Assembly (NCBI GenBank): GCA_030077755.1 | Contig: JAQJZZ010000018.1 | Coordinates: 1,736,001-1,800,000 of the forward strand | From: Filosporella fistucella | Lineage: Eukaryota > Ascomycota > Leotiomycetes > Helotiales | Reading direction: 5' to 3' | Length of the DNA stretch: 64,000 bases | In this document: piece after piece, positions 48,555 through 60,712 of the stretch | Numbering within the stretch: the stretch's first letter is position 1 | Layout of the letters: every line of letters starts with the position of its first letter | Notes under the pieces: generated by a model | Databases searched by the model: none | What the model was told of the DNA's origin: nothing | Seen by the model: only the letters and a program-made list of their open reading frames with translations | Position numbers and translations under genes: made by a program

Positions 48555-51500
48555 TACGACACCGCTTGCAGATATTTGATAAGTCGTATAAGTTTTGCTT
48601 TGATTCTGCATTGCATGGTGCTCATCTTGAAAACTTGCATTTACGTCGGAGTTGAATCGAAATCATGTATGTCCTGAAGCACCCAAGGAGGGCTTTCTGG
48701 GCTTGCTGGGTTTGGAGTGTGCTATTAGTGGTTAAAACCGCGATGGTCGGAGTGCGGCATTGAGAATTGCATCCTAACTCATATCATTTCAATTCACGGT
48801 TGGGGATGACCCATGTATATCTCAATGGAAAGGTATAATCAAAAAGTCACTTGTGATCATCGAGTCCTACCCCTATTCATACATCCGAAAGAAGAAAGTA
48901 TAGTCTCAACGTAGAAACGTAGAAAGAAGCAAGGTATGATACGCAATGCACACATTGATTTCAAAGAGCCCAGGGGCCATGGGTTCATTCACTTCACCGC
49001 AAGACTCTACCTATCAATGATCACTATCTCGTCACACAAAGGAGGCTTGACTGATCTAGATCCACCCCGTCTGATGCAAAACCGGACCTATAAAAATGCA
49101 ATTATTCCTCCGCGAGGCGCTCACCATTGCCACCCCAAGGTTTTAAGAATCAGCCCATTTGAATGACAGCAGCGATGATGTGATCCAAAGGCATCTAGCA
49201 GGATCATAGACGGCACTTTAAGCTTTAACCCCATAGTTGATGAGTAAAGCGGTATTATATTGACTTGAGGTAGAGGACTTTGGATCCAATTAATGACTAA
49301 AGAAAGTTAAGTTCCAGCTGTGCAGTAGCTACCTGTTTCATGGATAGCCTGTGAGCATCACTACAGAACTATTATATTACGATAATTTGAGCAAAGGAGC
49401 AAAATATTCAACAATTCTCGTCATATGTGAAGTATTAAGGTACTTCACAACGCTCTGAGCCCTAGAAACATTGAAAAACAACCATGCTCACGTCAACTCT
49501 GCAGAGCCATTTTTCTCACTAAAGCATGACACCGCACACAAAGTTTACCAGGAATACATGGAAGTACTTAATGTCAATGAGAGACAACGGGCCACATGAT
49601 CCTGTGCGCTTGCTGCACGTCTAAAAGTGACAGGTCAAGGACATGCAGCACAATGGTTCGTTCAAATCCACCATCGCCCATGTTTATTTCCGTTCTTTTG
49701 CTTTCGCGCCCGGCTGGACTCAAGATATGCGCGTACAGAATTGAGGAGATCAATGAAAGTAGAATACCGTTTGAAAGCACAGTAGTTCGCATCGCTGGTG
49801 GGTCCTATGCTGTATTTTTAGGTGTTCGTGGTGGACTTCGAAGCCTGCCAGCGGATGGATACAACATAGCAAAGCGGTTCGAGCACAGGCGAGCCAGCAC
49901 TGGTCGCAGAGAAGTCCGGTCGCTCTCGTCTCCTCTCAACCTCCCAAATACTCCGCGTCAACATCAACCAAAGTAAGAATGCATCGAAACATGCGACCAG
50001 CTCCAAACCCTACCGCTACTCGGTGTCCAGGAAGCAGGGAGATGGCGAATTATATGCATATGGCCCAAGAAATAACTCTCCCTCGTTGTGGAACAGGACA
50101 CAACTCGCCTCGGACTCGACTTGCACTGCTTCTCCGGTAGAGAAAGAGTTTTTGCGCCGAATTCTTTTTAGGCTTGCAGCAGTAATGCAACTACGACTGC
50201 AGAGCATATGCATACTGGATCTGGAAACCTCCGCTTCACCCACACTCCACGAATTGGAGGCCTTGGGCAAGTGGGTTTGGGCAAGCCTGGAGGAGACAGC
50301 AGACACAGACTCCAGTACGAGACTGGAAGTTGAAATTACCAAGCGTCCACTGCTGCTCACTGCATCTTCATTGCCCGTTCCCACTACTACCTACCTAGGT
50401 ACTGTCTTGTCCACTGCCCAGCAATGTGGTGCCAGAGCCAGCACTATACATTCTGCGCCAGAGAGAACCCTTGGAAAGAACCCCTCCATCAGATGCCTGG
50501 CCTCTTCCAGCGATAGGACAATGCGAGCTCACACACTGTTTTGTTTGCTGCCGAGCTCATCCGGATTCGGGAGGCAAGTCAGGTACGAAATCGGCCCTCG
50601 AATCTCATACCCTGCACCTGTGTGAGGAAATGCCGGGACTGAGATTGAGGTGAGATGTATCTCCTCCGATCGTGAATATAATTGCTTTTTCTGCTTTCCT
50701 AACGACTATCGTGGGCATAAAATCTTTCTTCAGTCCGTACACCCCATTCCGAGCAGATCTTTCATTCTTCCATCACCTCTCACATTGCTTGATACACTCT
50801 GCCGTATACCTCTTTCAACTTTCACGGCATATGCCCTTACTGCTTAAGACGTCAAGCGCACTGCCAACTCATCCCGCATGCTCAACAACCTTGTCCACGG
50901 CTAGTCGTCGGTCTGGCTGGTTGCCTCCCCTCGCGCTTTCTTGCCCATCACTGAAGCATTCGATGATACAGTACAGTGAGATCTTTGTTCGTTCCAGCCA
51001 CTGTTTATGCATTGGAGTGCTTCCCGACTTCGTGTCAAGTCCTACTCCAGTCGTTCAGCGTCAAAACGCGTTGGTCGTCGCGAGTGTGCTATGCATACTG
51101 ACACCGTTGTAGTGCGGGGCAAGAGTGAACCACTTTAGTGAACCAGTACTTTAGCCACTGGAGAGCTTCTAAATGTGGTTCTTCCGGACTTTGCAGAACA
51201 TTAAGGATCACGGCCCTGGGCTAAACGTACTGAGTCTCTGACTTTGATGTGCCTTTGACCCATGGTGCCATCGATTCTGTTGCATTAGCGGCCAGCCGGG
51301 CGGATTTTTGACCTTTTCAGCAGCATTCGATTTCTGAAAATTGTATCGACGTCTTCTGAAGGAGCCAAGTCCTGGTGCTTCTCTTCTGCAACGACACGCC
51401 AATCTGGTCCGAGATCTATCGGACCAGTGTTGAACCTTTTGCCACCACCTACTGCATCGACAATTCAGTAGCTGCAGACCGACCTCGACACGGCGAATTG

Positions 51501-52060
51501 ATACTTTCAACCCCTCAGAGATCACCGCCTAGTATGCGTTCCCATGTTGTGGTGGAGTTGCCTAATCTCTGGACAAATATCAACTGGCAAGGACAACGCC
51601 AACGCAGCATTCGTCCCACTTGAAGAGCCGCATCATGACTTGCATCTCATTCTACCTTTCGTCCTATCTCAACAGCGCCTGAATCTCTCTACGGGAGTCC
51701 AGTCCATAATCCTTGTCTTGCGCTAGCCGTACACTCTGCAATAAATCACACATGTCTCGCCGTCGATGGACGAAAGTCCTGCACAAACCCCCTAGACCAC
51801 CCACTCAATCCGTCAGCCTTACTCTTCAACACCACGACATCGACCATACATCATTGTCTTCACATACACTTCATTGAGGTGTGCATTTTTCCCTGTATAC
51901 TTTGGAGATTGGGCTCAATTGCGTCAGCGAAATCATCTCATTTTGGGCCTTCAGCAACTTCAATATCCTAGTAACGGCGGAGTTGTTCTACCACACGAGC
52001 GGACCTGGTTCCTGAAAGATCAAAGATCTCAGATCCGGTAATCTGGTGCCACAGTTAGAT
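48555..52060. other. 3.5 kb stretch without a supported gene
   Basis: After the farnesyltransferase 3' UTR the sequence is AT-rich to about 49.5 kb, then more balanced. The largest ORF (50023-50625, plus, 200 codons) starts at GTG, overlaps others, and resembles no family. No tRNA or repeat was recognised. The part before 52061 may be the leader or promoter of the small dsRBD-like gene. Confidence 0.4.
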
Positions 52061-52735
52061 ATGACAATGGGTGGCTTCTACATGGCATATCTGGAGAGTA
52101 CGTTTTCGATCCATTACATCGGAGAATTTTCTTCAACTTCCAAGACTTTCAGTATTTCACTCCAATGTCTTCATCTAGCTTCTTGTGTCTCCTGAGATCT
52201 CTAGAAGGGCACAACACCCCCACTTTCTGCTGTATTCGTTCTCTACTTGTTGTACTTTTGAGTGTGGGGTTCCTGATCTGCCCGATCCTGCATGTTCTGT
52301 GTGCCTGATGATCATTGCTTTCTGTTACAGCTGCATTTTTGTTCTATATTTGGAGCTATTGAAGCTGTACAACGAATGCTGTGGGAATTATCACTAACAT
52401 GCTGGACAGGTTTGTGTAGACGTCGAGGATGGCGGGATCCATTGTACGAGACGTACCGGAGCTCATCTGGCTTCACTTGTCTGGTACTGGTCAATGGCCG
52501 AGAGTACCAGACAGATCTCGCGTACGAATCCGATGGATTGGCTCAAGAGAATGCGGCTATGCGGGCATTCATGGTGTGCCGCAACTTTTCAGTCAATGGA
52601 GGTATGCTGGCGCGCAATGGCGTCGTTCAGGGACTGCCTGCAAATGAGAGCAGTGGCAGACACAGACGATCAAGGGGAGGAGGTCGTCACTCTGTCAATT
52701 TGAGCAGCAGCAGTTCCACAACGTCATCGGAATAG
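52061..52735 (+). CDS. Small dsRNA-binding-domain-like protein
   Basis: The 3' exon (52410-52735) encodes a domain that looks like a double-stranded-RNA-binding motif. It has an N-terminal helix ending LCRRRGWRDPLYETY, strands GFTCLVLVNGREYQTDLAYES, and a C-terminal helix AQENAAMRAFMVCRNF. Then come RHRRSRGGGR and a serine tail. The acceptor (CACTAAC branch, GGACAG) demands an upstream exon in phase 1. The best one is 52061-52097 (MTMGGFYMAYLE, donor GTACGT), which completes the helix as AYLESLCRRRGW. The product would be 120 residues with a 312-nt intron, long for this window. Other upstream exons are possible. Canonical basic RNA-binding residues at the start of helix 2 are weak, so RNA binding is inferred from fold resemblance only. 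Confidence 0.6.
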
Positions 52736-54525
52736 AGGTGCTGGACTGATACATCTTTCTTCCGGCAGCTGCTAAGAACTAGCACTCCGAAATCATAGGC
52801 TGAGAATCCGGCCGAAGTCCTGCTCTTCCTAGGGGATGAAACCCCATGAGAGCAGAGTGCACACCAACGATATAATGACCAAGATCAAAAATGGGCGACT
52901 ATTCATCAAAATTTACTTTCACGATTTAACGACTCATCATGCTACGACTAACGAACGACGATTTTCCTTATCACATTCGAACCAAGACTACGACCACGGT
53001 ATTGGGTATGACAGCACCTACCGCTGGAGAATAGAGGCAACTCGACTTACTGTCTTTAAGGAGGTTTTCTACTCTGATTCCGATTGCAAAATCAGGTGTT
53101 TTTGGAATGGCGGCTTGAAGAGTTTCTTTGCAGCAATTTTCTGTGCATTTAGCAAGCGTGGCGGCAGCGATACTTTCATTGTTTATGATATATCATGAAT
53201 CTCATACGTTGGTGGTGGAAAGCTATTGAATTTCCCATTTGGTATAATGGTTTTCTGGCTCTTCATGATAAATTACGACTGACGAATAAAAGCATCGAGT
53301 TGCCAATGCAGGTACTCACCTCATATTTTGGTCTCAGGCTACTTTGCGGTGACATGTTTTTGGAGATTGAATGTGATTTTACCGTGATGGAAGCCAACAG
53401 TTGTTTCAGGGGCATTTCATAAGACCTCGGAACTCGCTTCCCCTTCTCCTGAACTCGGCCCGCTTGAACGAACCAGTGAGGAAGATAGGGAGTGCTTGAA
53501 GAACGTCGAGAACGTTCAAACAAGATGCAATGCCTCTCTCCACATTAATATTACACAAGTTATATATCAGCCCCCGTAACTCGTAGAACAATTGGTGGGG
53601 AACAGCGGGTGTGGCGTCAATTGAAGAAGAGCAATCTCGTATCGATTATTCGCCACTTTGTACAATCTCGTGATGCTCTTGCGGCAAAACAAGGGATTAA
53701 CTTGGGAAAAAGGAAGCAACACGAATGCAACACCCCACGCCTGAATCAAGAACGAGATTCAGGTCCCGTATAGTACAATAAATGACACATACGGAACGAC
53801 CGCTCACCGTCTCCTTCCTATGATGCTATTGTTGCATCCCATGACCGGCACGTATCGTGATCATGGTGATCGGGCATTACGCGCCCTGGCATTGATATCC
53901 AAGCCTCATCTCAGCTCCTGAACCCAGAAAACTAGAAACATATCTCCACCGCCATCACACGCACTTACTTTCTTGCTATTGATCTCATATTAAGAGGAGA
54001 CCAGCAGACCAGAATCGTAAAGCCGAAGCGCTCTGAAGCAATTGATTCAAAACGTGACGACAAACGCAATTACGCAGCACCGCCATCCCTCGAAATTTCA
54101 TCTCGCCTCCCGCCAAAACTAATCCACTTAGTGCACCCCTTTTCCTCGACGGTGCTCCCGCGACCTAGCGAGAAATTTGACGCAGCGCAGTACTGCTCGA
54201 AATAGAGCAGCCCAAACGAGTCGCAAGGTGTCTTTTGCCCTTCCCAAAATTCCATTTCCAAAGTCAGCTACTTCAACATCCAGACCCCTGCCACACCCTT
54301 TTCCTCCCCAAACTTTTGACATTCGTTGTTTGGCATTCTTTTTGCACTGCACATACGATTCAGACAACCATTTCAACACCTGATTATTCACTCGTTGTCG
54401 TTGCGCCATTCTACCGCCAGATACAAAAGCTCTGATTTCTGTGAACTGTGGGGTATTAGTTTAACCCTCGACCTAACACCACTTTTCCTGTACACCCTTT
54501 CACCGTTACACTCTCTCAACTCAAT
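52736..54525. other. Intergenic, leader of the GDP-mannose gene
   Basis: No gene is supported. On the plus strand no ATG was found from about 53868 to the start at 54526 (some 660 bases), and the last 300 bases are C/T-rich, consistent with a long scanned leader. Confidence 0.45.
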
Positions 54526-55834
54526 ATGAAGGGTAAGCCGGGCATCAAGGGGAACTCAATGGCATGTGCTGATACAATTTGTAGCTCTTATTCTCGTCGG
54601 TGGCTTCGGCACCAGATTGCGCCCTCTCGTACGTTACCTTCCCCTTACTATAACGCAATACTCGAAATCTGGAACTCCCTCGCAGATGGGCAATACCTCG
54701 AAAATGTATACAGAAACTGATGGTCCAATAGACCCTCACTCTTCCCAAGCCATTGGTGGAGTTTGGCAACAAGCCCATGATTCTGCACCAAGTTGAAGCT
54801 TTGGCAGCAGCAGGTGTCACAGATATTGTTCTTGCAGTCAACTACCGCCCAGAAATTATGGAAAAGCATTTGGCAGAGGTCAGTAGACGTCCTGGCCGAA
54901 TTTGGCCCCGTCGACGCTGACAATTTGGGTGAAACAGTATGAATCAAGATTCAACGTCAAGATTACCTTCTCAATCGAATCCGAACCTCTCGGCACAGCT
55001 GGTCCTCTGAAACTCGCAGAAAAGATCCTAGGAAAGGATGATACCCCATTTTTCGTATTGAACTCAGATGTTATCTGTGATTACCCATTCGGGGATCTCG
55101 CAGCTTTCCACAAGGCTCACGGTGATGAGGGAACAATTGTTGTAACCAAGGTGGAAGAACCATCGAAATACGGTGTCGTCGTACACAAGCCAAACCACGC
55201 CTCTAGAATTGACAGATTTGTTGAAAAGCCAGTCGAGTTCGTAGGAAACCGTATCAATGCCGGTATCTACATTCTCAACCCCAGCGTTTTGGAGCGAATT
55301 GAGTTGCGACCAACATCAATTGAACAAGAGACTTTCCCAGCTATCTGCGCAGATGGTCAATTACACTCGTTCGATTTGGAAGGTTTCTGGATGGATGTTG
55401 GACAACCCAAAGATTTCCTGTCAGGAACCTGCCTGTACCTCTCCTCGCTTACAAAGAAGGGATCGAAGCTTTTGGCATCATCTAGCCTACCATACGTCCA
55501 CGGCGGTAACGTGTTGATCGATCCTTCGGCGAAGATTGGAAAGAATTGCAGAATCGGGCCCAATGTCACAATTGGCCCAGATGTCATCATCGGTGATGGT
55601 GTTCGTCTGCAACGCTGTGTGATTCTCGCGGGTTCGAAAGTCAAGGACCATGCCTGGGTGAAGAGCACTATCGTAGGGTGGAATTCGACCGTCGGAAAGT
55701 GGGCACGACTAGAAAATGTCAGTGTTCTTGGAGACGACGTAACGATTGGTGATGAAATCTACGTAAATGGAGGTAGCATCCTACCGCACAAGAGCATCAA
55801 GACCAACGTCGATGTTCCTGCCATTATTATGTAA
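54526..55834 (+). CDS. MPG1: GDP-mannose pyrophosphorylase (mannose-1-phosphate guanylyltransferase)
   Basis: Makes GDP-mannose from GTP and mannose-1-phosphate for glycosylation and cell-wall mannan. Four exons, 54526-54532, 54585-54628, 54732-54878 and 54938-55834, joined in phases 1, 0 and 0, give 364 residues, the usual fungal length. The first coding exon is only 7 nt (ATGAAGG). Splicing gives [28 protein letters not shown], the nucleotidyltransferase signature. The substrate site shows [28 protein letters not shown] and [12 protein letters not shown]. The C-terminal left-handed beta-helix has hexapeptide repeats ([22 protein letters not shown]) and ends NVDVPAIIM. Internal small ORFs in other frames are shadows. 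Confidence 0.95.
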
Positions 55835-57856
55835 AGCGAATATTAGGCCAACATTCCTCGGAGCAGGCTTCTATACTTTCACAGCCGAATTGCATGGCTT
55901 GTACGATACACTATATTTTTGCGAAGCTCAAGCCTTGCAACACTCCTCTCTTCTCGCGCAACCGTTTATTCTTCCTTCTCCGAGTGTTGTTTTTGCCGAA
56001 ACAGCAAGATCAAGAACGCAGTCTTTGGTGGGGTTTGCATGCACGGCGTCTTTTGCGGCTGGGCTTTGAAAGAAAAGGGCAACGTCTGCATACGCGTTCT
56101 TCTGGTTCAGGTAGATAGGAATCAGAGATTATGCGTATCTGGTTATCCCTTTCTTATGCTTTTGGGATTTTGGGCCTTGGCTTTTTGGTGGGTGGGGATG
56201 GTTGATACTGCGCTGTGTAAATGCATATTAATTTAGATACAAAATAGGCTTTCGAAAGCGTTCTATCACTCTTTTTCCAGGCTATCCTAGCTTGGTAGTT
56301 GAAGCTGGAGAACTTATGGCGTTCCCGGTGGCTTTCTAAGGAGCAGTCCACTTCCACGTTGATTTACTGCTAGCCAGATACCTGCTAGCTACGCTGATCA
56401 TGTGGACTACGTGTGAAATAAAGCTCCCATAACCCTATAGCGATCAATCCAAGGCTCATTAAGTTCCATTTCCCTCAAGGTGCGCATATTTGCCTAATCA
56501 ATGAGCAGCAGGAGTAAGGTACCTTGATATGTAGCAGCCAGTCCCGTCTTGAAATGAAGTGTCACGTGCTGTGTTAATTCCACTCCTTCCATTCCATCCC
56601 CTCCATGTTCCGAGCTCAGCCTCACCCAATCCTTCCACAACAATTCCAAATTGGATTGAAACAAGACTTTCTGTCGTTGTTTCGAACCCCATACCCGCTC
56701 GATATCAATCAACACCAAATTCATTGTCACCTTCATATCCCAAAATAACTATTCATCCAAAATGCAACTGCCGTCCGAGAAAATCTGGATGCAATATTCG
56801 GTCTTGGTATCTGGATCGCCATCTTCAAAAACCATACTCTTCTCATAGCTTGGCCTGATAAGGCTGCAGAAAGTCTCTTGGCCAGCTGTCGTTCCCCTCG
56901 ATTCATCGCTTGGCCGATGACATTCTATCTCACAAATATAATCTGATGTGATCTGAGGTGTCGATAAGATTCCGGGACCTGAAGCGAGATCCGTTTCAAG
57001 CATTATCATCCTCAGATACCGACACGCTAAGCTTCAAAACACGAGGCGCGGCTGTCTGGGCATCCCGAGTCTATGCACTTTTTGGTCCATAGAGCAGAGA
57101 CCGGACTGTCATTGAGGGGCGTGAGTATATTCGAGGTCCTTGGCACTCGTTCCAAATCTCTGTTATCTTTGGCGAGATGTTTCCTCAGTATGGGGTCCAG
57201 GTCTTCATTTTGTCTATGCGTTATACCCTAGATCCTGGTGTGAGGGCATTTTTACACTCCTTCTTTGCGATTATCTCTGCCGTCGATCATCTACCCGTGC
57301 TTCCGGCAAAACACTCGTGCCAAGTGGGAGTATCCTCGACCAGTGTCTTTGCTTTGAGGGGAAGGTGGAGATACTGGTATTGTTTTCATATTCTCTTGCG
57401 GCTCCCAGCCAATGTCATCAAACTCATCTCATTGGTGTTGAGAAGAAGAGTGACCGGGCTTGGTCAGGCACGTCTAGAGATCTCAAACTGTCAGTAGAGT
57501 ATTCTTGGAAACCAATCTGTTCCCCACGACTCTGCATATAGTATCTTATGTGGGTCTTGTCTTTCATTTTCTTCTTCTGAGGAGCATGATCTCGAATGTC
57601 ACTTCTACGGATCTTCGACATTATCTCCTCCTTAGATAGTGAAGATCTTCACTCCCTCATGACTTTCTAATTGTATTCGGTGCTTCATTGCACCTTGCCC
57701 TTCACTTGGCAGATTCATTATCTGCCTGCGAGAAGATATATATTGTTACCCCTTTGTATCACTAGTCGTTCAGGAACTTCCATACACAGCGGGAACTGTA
57801 CTTTCTACTCTTGACTGGCCGAGACATCCTTGTTGATCGAGAAGATATTTGCAGTC
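55835..57856. other. 2 kb intergenic region
   Basis: Contains the 3' UTR of the GDP-mannose gene, an interrupted minus-strand ORF (56494-57009, listed separately) and the promoter of the MFS transporter. ORFs at 57140-57541 overlap in two frames and are not supported. Confidence 0.4.
56494..57009 (-). pseudogene. Interrupted ORF, unidentified
   Basis: A minus-strand frame runs from ATG at 57009 for 86 codons. It hits TAG at 56751-56749, then continues in the same frame with no further stop to 56494. Both parts look protein-like: SDYICEIECHRPSDES and TEYCIQIFSDGSCILDE before the stop; RVWGSKQRQKVLFQSNLELL and WKDWVRLSSEHGGDGM after it. Either it is a gene broken by one stop, or the first part is a complete 86-residue protein, or unseen introns remove the stop. 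No family was recognised. Confidence 0.3.
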
Positions 57857-59864
57857 ATGTCTACCACTCACCCCCTTCCTTCTTACCATGCACCTACTCT
57901 CTCTGCGTTGACCTGCGAGCCAGAAGCCAAGCCAGCACATTCGCGCCCTTCATACTCACCCTTTCCAATACCAAGCGCCAGGAAGACCACCGGCAAAAGA
58001 ATGAATAGACAGAGTGTACTGGTATTCTCAGATTTCAATCAATTCGAAAGCCCTAGAGGGAGTCGCAGTCTGAGGGCAGATGACGGATATGACAATAGTG
58101 ACACTCCACCGGATACGCCACTACACGATATCAAGTCTTCAGCTTCCAGTAGCTACAGCTTCGATAAGCAACTTCCTGAGCCACCTTATCATGTCTTCAC
58201 ACTCGCCAAGAAGAAGCAGATGGTATATATTGTCTCATTGGCAGGATTGTTCTCGCCTCTGTCGTCAAACATTTACTTTCCCGCACTAGGTCAGATATCA
58301 AGAGTAAGAACAGACACAGTGTCACTTTGACAACATGTTGACTCGTTGTAGGAACTCAAAGTCAGCCTTTCACTTGTCAGCCTCACGATCACGGTATATA
58401 TGATTGTTCAAGGTCTCGCTCCTTCTTTTTGGGGCCCCCTATCAGATACCAAAGGCAGACGTGTTACATTCATAGGTAAGAAAACACACCCCCGTGTTAG
58501 TGTATAGAATTAATATGATCAGGTACCTTCATCGTGTATCTGCTGGCAAACGTTGGACTTGCTTTCAGTACCGAATTCACAACACTGATGATATTTCGCG
58601 GTATCCAAGCTGCTGGGAGTGCTGCTACAATTTCAGTCGGTCAGTACTCATTGCGCCACATGGATTTCATGCTAATTCTACGCAGGGGCTGGTGTTATTG
58701 GCGACATCACAACTGCTCGTGAGCGTGGTGGACTCATCGGTGTCTTCGGCGGGAGTAGGTCCTCATATCCGCCTTTCATCATTGCTTTCTAATATATCAG
58801 TACGCATGATGGGTCAATCGATTGGCCCCGTTTTCGGCGGAATCATTTCACAATACCTAGGTTTCCATGCAATATTCTGGTTTCTGTTCGGACTTGGCTC
58901 TCTTACCCTCCTCCTTATCGTTTTACTCCTTCCCGAGACACTTCGAAGCATTGCAGGCAATGGCACAATTCGTCTGACCTCCATCTACCGCCCCTTAATC
59001 TACAACTTCTCTCCTCCTGCAGACGCACTCATCGATCGAGATATAGGATCCAGGAAGAATGTCACTCTTCACAGCATCGTCGCACCTCTCAAATTTCTCT
59101 TCGAAAAGGATGTTTTTATCACACTTTTCTTTGGCTCTATAGTATATACGGTCTGGAGTATGGTAACTTCATCCACAACAGCTCTCTTCCAAGGACCATT
59201 CAGTCTCTCCGACATTCAAGTTGGTCTCGTCTTCCTCCCTAACGGCGTGGGCTGCGTTGCCGGCTCCTACCTAACAGGCTATCTAATGGACCACGACTAC
59301 AAGACCGTAGAAAAAGCCTATCGTCTCTCACACGATATCCCCTCCGATGTCCCTCTAAACAAGAAGGAACTGATCGATTTCCCAGTCGAGAAGTCACGAT
59401 TGAGAAATGTATGGTGGATCGTAGCGATTTTCATCATCACCACCGCTTTATATGGGTATTCTCTTCGCACCAGAATCATCGCGCTGCCACTTATACTCCA
59501 ATTCTTTATTGCTTACACAGCTACTGCAGTCTTCTCTCTCAACAGCGCTCTGGTCATTGATCTCTATCCCGGCGCCTCTGCTTCTGCCACCGCAGTCAAC
59601 AACCTCATGCGCTGCTCTGTGGGAGCTGTTGGTGTTGCGGTTGTTCAACTTGTTATTGATGCTGTGGGAGCTGGTAGTGCGTTTTTCATTTTTGCGGCGT
59701 TGACGGCGCTGAGTAGTCCTCTTTTGGTCGTAGAGTGGTATTGTGGGGAGGAGTGGAGGGAAGAGAGGAAAGAGAGATTTGGGAGGAAAGAGGAGGAGAA
59801 GAAGAGGGCGGATTTGGAAAAGGTGGGTGTGGAGAAGAATTTTGGTGGTGATCAGAAGAAGTGA
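57857..59864 (+). CDS. MFS drug/polyamine:H+ antiporter (DHA1 family)
   Basis: Twelve-helix plasma-membrane exporter. Five exons, 57857-58303, 58352-58475, 58523-58639, 58686-58754 and 58801-59864, joined in phases 0, 1, 1 and 1, give 606 residues. The N-terminal 110 residues are a hydrophilic Ser/Pro-rich cytosolic tail. MFS motif A is GPLSDTKGRR (177-186); the antiporter motif C is present as GQSIGPVFGG. LLPETLRSIAGNG and the central loop before FLFEKDVFITLFFG are typical of Qdr/Flr/Tpo-like DHA1 members. The C-terminal tail is strongly charged (EEWREERKERFGRKEEEKK). All introns are 46-48 nt with good GT-AG signals, so the gene appears intact, in contrast to the broken permease at 24-26 kb. 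Substrate cannot be inferred. Confidence 0.92.
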
Positions 59865-60117
59865 GAGGGGTGTGTTAAAAGTTGCATCCGCTGGACGAGG
59901 ACTTCCTCTTCTGGATTTGACAGTGTTGTGGTGACATTCTCAGTTTGCATATAGAAACGGCGGTAGATTGCGGCGTATGAGAATATCGATACTATCTTGA
60001 CATTATATATATCCATTACACCGATTCCCTTCCGACCCTTCTTCTCGTATATGCGTTTACTCACCTAGGAAGGACACTCCGGATCTGTTCTGGCCAAACG
60101 GTCCCTAAAGTGCCCCT

Positions 60118-60712
60118 TCAAGCTTTTGAGATAAAATGAATAATACCACTCCACAGTACAGACGTGATCACCGACCATGCCAAATAAGCTTTCAGTTCCA
60201 CCAAAGATGCCCCTTCCGTTAATGCGACGGTAATACCCCCTATTACACAAATTGCCATGATTTTATAACGCGGTCTACTTTTTCTTTGCGTTCGTAGCAA
60301 GGTCGATATTACTGCAGCAAACAGTACGCTGGCCACAAGGAACCAGGGCAGAGGGGGATCATGAATCGATTCAAGTATCCGGTACCTGTTCAAAGAATTT
60401 CTAATTCCGTGCTTCTCAAGTGATTAGCAATAGTAGCTACATTTCCAAACTCGCTCTTACCCAGATATTCTCCCAAACAGTGCAAGTCTCAGCATCGTAG
60501 CAAATACTCGTACAATTTATATTCTGCCACCAATTTCCAACCTGTTCAGAAATCCACCATGAGCGCGGCTGGAGAGGTTTCGGGTGAACTGAAGGGAGGT
60601 CTCCTTCGAAACAGACATCTCCTCGTCGTATCCGAGTTTGCAACCTGGGCTCATATCGTTGAATTATTATGGCACTTCCAGCGGCCAAGATAAACCACAG
60701 GACGCTGTCCAT
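60118..60712 (-). CDS. Small multi-pass membrane protein, unknown
   Basis: Two exons on the minus strand, 60712-60461 and 60414-60118, phase 0, give 182 residues. Donor GTAAGA follows ENIW. The CTTGAG acceptor, preceded by a TGCTAATCAC branch site, keeps the frame, whereas the next AG downstream would cause a stop. An N-terminal hydrophobic segment (SVLWFILAAGSAIII) could be a signal anchor. A hydrophilic part with Cys and Trp follows (CFEGDL, SWWISEQVGNWWQNINCTSICYDAETC), suited to the lumen or exterior. Three membrane segments close the protein (FLVASVLFAAVISTLL; KIMAICVIGGITVAL; LAWSVITSVLWSGIIHFI). I do not recognise a family. The gene is tail to tail with the MFS transporter. Confidence 0.65.

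Noticed and set aside
50023..50625. 200-codon plus-strand ORF
   Set aside because: Starts at GTG, no recognisable domain, opposing ORF on the other strand, no splice partners.
57140..57541. ORFs of 106-133 codons in two frames
   Set aside because: Overlap each other without domain resemblance or splice signals giving one extended frame.
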